Shown here: piece after piece, positions 14,531-14,654 of the stretch
How the letters are laid out: every line of letters begins with the position of its first letter
How positions within the stretch are numbered: position 1 is the first letter of the stretch
Source: CAZWVR01 sp964637235
GTDB lineage: Bacteria > Bacteroidota > Bacteroidia > Bacteroidales > S143-33
Reading direction: 5' to 3'
Length of the DNA stretch: 14,654 nt
Assembly: GCA_964637235.1 (NCBI GenBank)
Contig: CAZWVR010000062.1
Location: forward strand, 1-14,654
Position numbers and translations under genes: made by a program
Notes under the pieces: generated by a model
Database searches by the model: none
Seen by the model: the letters and a program-made list of their open reading frames with translations, nothing else
Told to the model about the DNA's origin: nothing

Positions 14531-14562
14531 TTTGCATTCAGATAAAAAAGGATATATCTTTG
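14531..14562 (+). promoter_or_regulatory. Bacteroidota-type promoter for tRNA-Val
   Basis: TTTG at 14531-14534, 20 bases, TATCTTTG at 14555-14562. This is a full match. Transcription should start near 14568, about ten bases before the mature 5' end of the tRNA. A further TAAATTTG (14527-14534) overlaps the upstream element and may be a chance match. Confidence 0.75.
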
Positions 14563-14578
14563 CCCACGTTATTTGTCT

Positions 14579-14653
14579 GGGCGCGTAGCTCAGTTGGTTC
14601 AGAGCACCTGCCTTACAAGCAGGGGGTCAGAGGTTCGAATCCTCTCGCGCCCA
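14579..14653 (+). tRNA. tRNA-Val, anticodon TAC
   Basis: The 75-base sequence folds into a full cloverleaf. The acceptor stem GGGCGCG (14579-14585) pairs with CGCGCCC (14646-14652), followed by the discriminator A at 14653. The anticodon stem CCTGC/GCAGG encloses the loop CTTACAA with anticodon TAC, which reads valine codons. The T stem AGAGG/CCTCT encloses TTCGAAT. The window ends one base later (C), so it cannot be seen whether CCA is encoded or whether more tRNAs follow. Confidence 0.96.
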
Positions 14654-14654
14654 C

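Overview
The window looks like chromosomal housekeeping DNA from an AT-rich member of the Bacteroidota, probably Bacteroidales-like. Three things support this. Several gene starts are preceded by the Bacteroidota housekeeping promoter (TTTG, 18-20 bases, TAnnTTTG), and Shine-Dalgarno sequences are largely absent. The gene types are typical of the phylum: a DUF6913-like protein next to dapA, an isoleucyl-tRNA synthetase with the WDTHGLPVE signature, a DksA relative without a full cysteine cluster, and an SPFH protein with a GYF_2 tail. No phage, insertion sequence, CRISPR array or obvious island is visible.

Layout, left to right. Minus strand 1-2731: an operon of a DUF6913-like protein, dapA (lysine and peptidoglycan precursor synthesis) and a UMF1/Atg22-type MFS transporter that runs off the left edge. 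2793-3749: two small convergent genes of unknown function encoding membrane-anchored proteins, whose stop codons abut. Plus strand 3947-7716: ileS and a DksA/TraR-family gene, closed by a strong terminator. The ileS reading frame is broken near 6371. Minus strand 7826-9312: ribF followed two bases later by an unknown zinc-ribbon protein. Plus strand 9403-10764: a lipoprotein and a secreted protein of unknown function. 10935-11210: an HU-type DNA-binding protein with its own promoter and terminator. 11348-11956: a class I methyltransferase. 12068-14511: an SPFH/GYF_2 protein and a double zinc-ribbon, C-terminally anchored membrane protein, resembling Bacillus YdjI and YdjG. 14579-14653: tRNA-Val(TAC).

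The most notable points are these. (1) The essential ileS gene carries a frameshift; the missing bases are best explained as a 5-base deletion, with an intact downstream half. (2) The methyltransferase and SPFH genes have promoter -7 elements only 9-10 bases before the ATG and share the same CAAAAAAATG start context, so their mRNAs should be leaderless or nearly so. (3) A GC-rich hairpin with a T-tail only on the minus strand lies between the SPFH and zinc-ribbon genes, with a promoter-like sequence about 100 bases upstream on that strand; it is a candidate small RNA. (4) The SPFH and zinc-ribbon pair looks like a membrane-stress module without PspA. I did not find a clear-cut new defence or biosynthetic system; the unknown genes are described as such.
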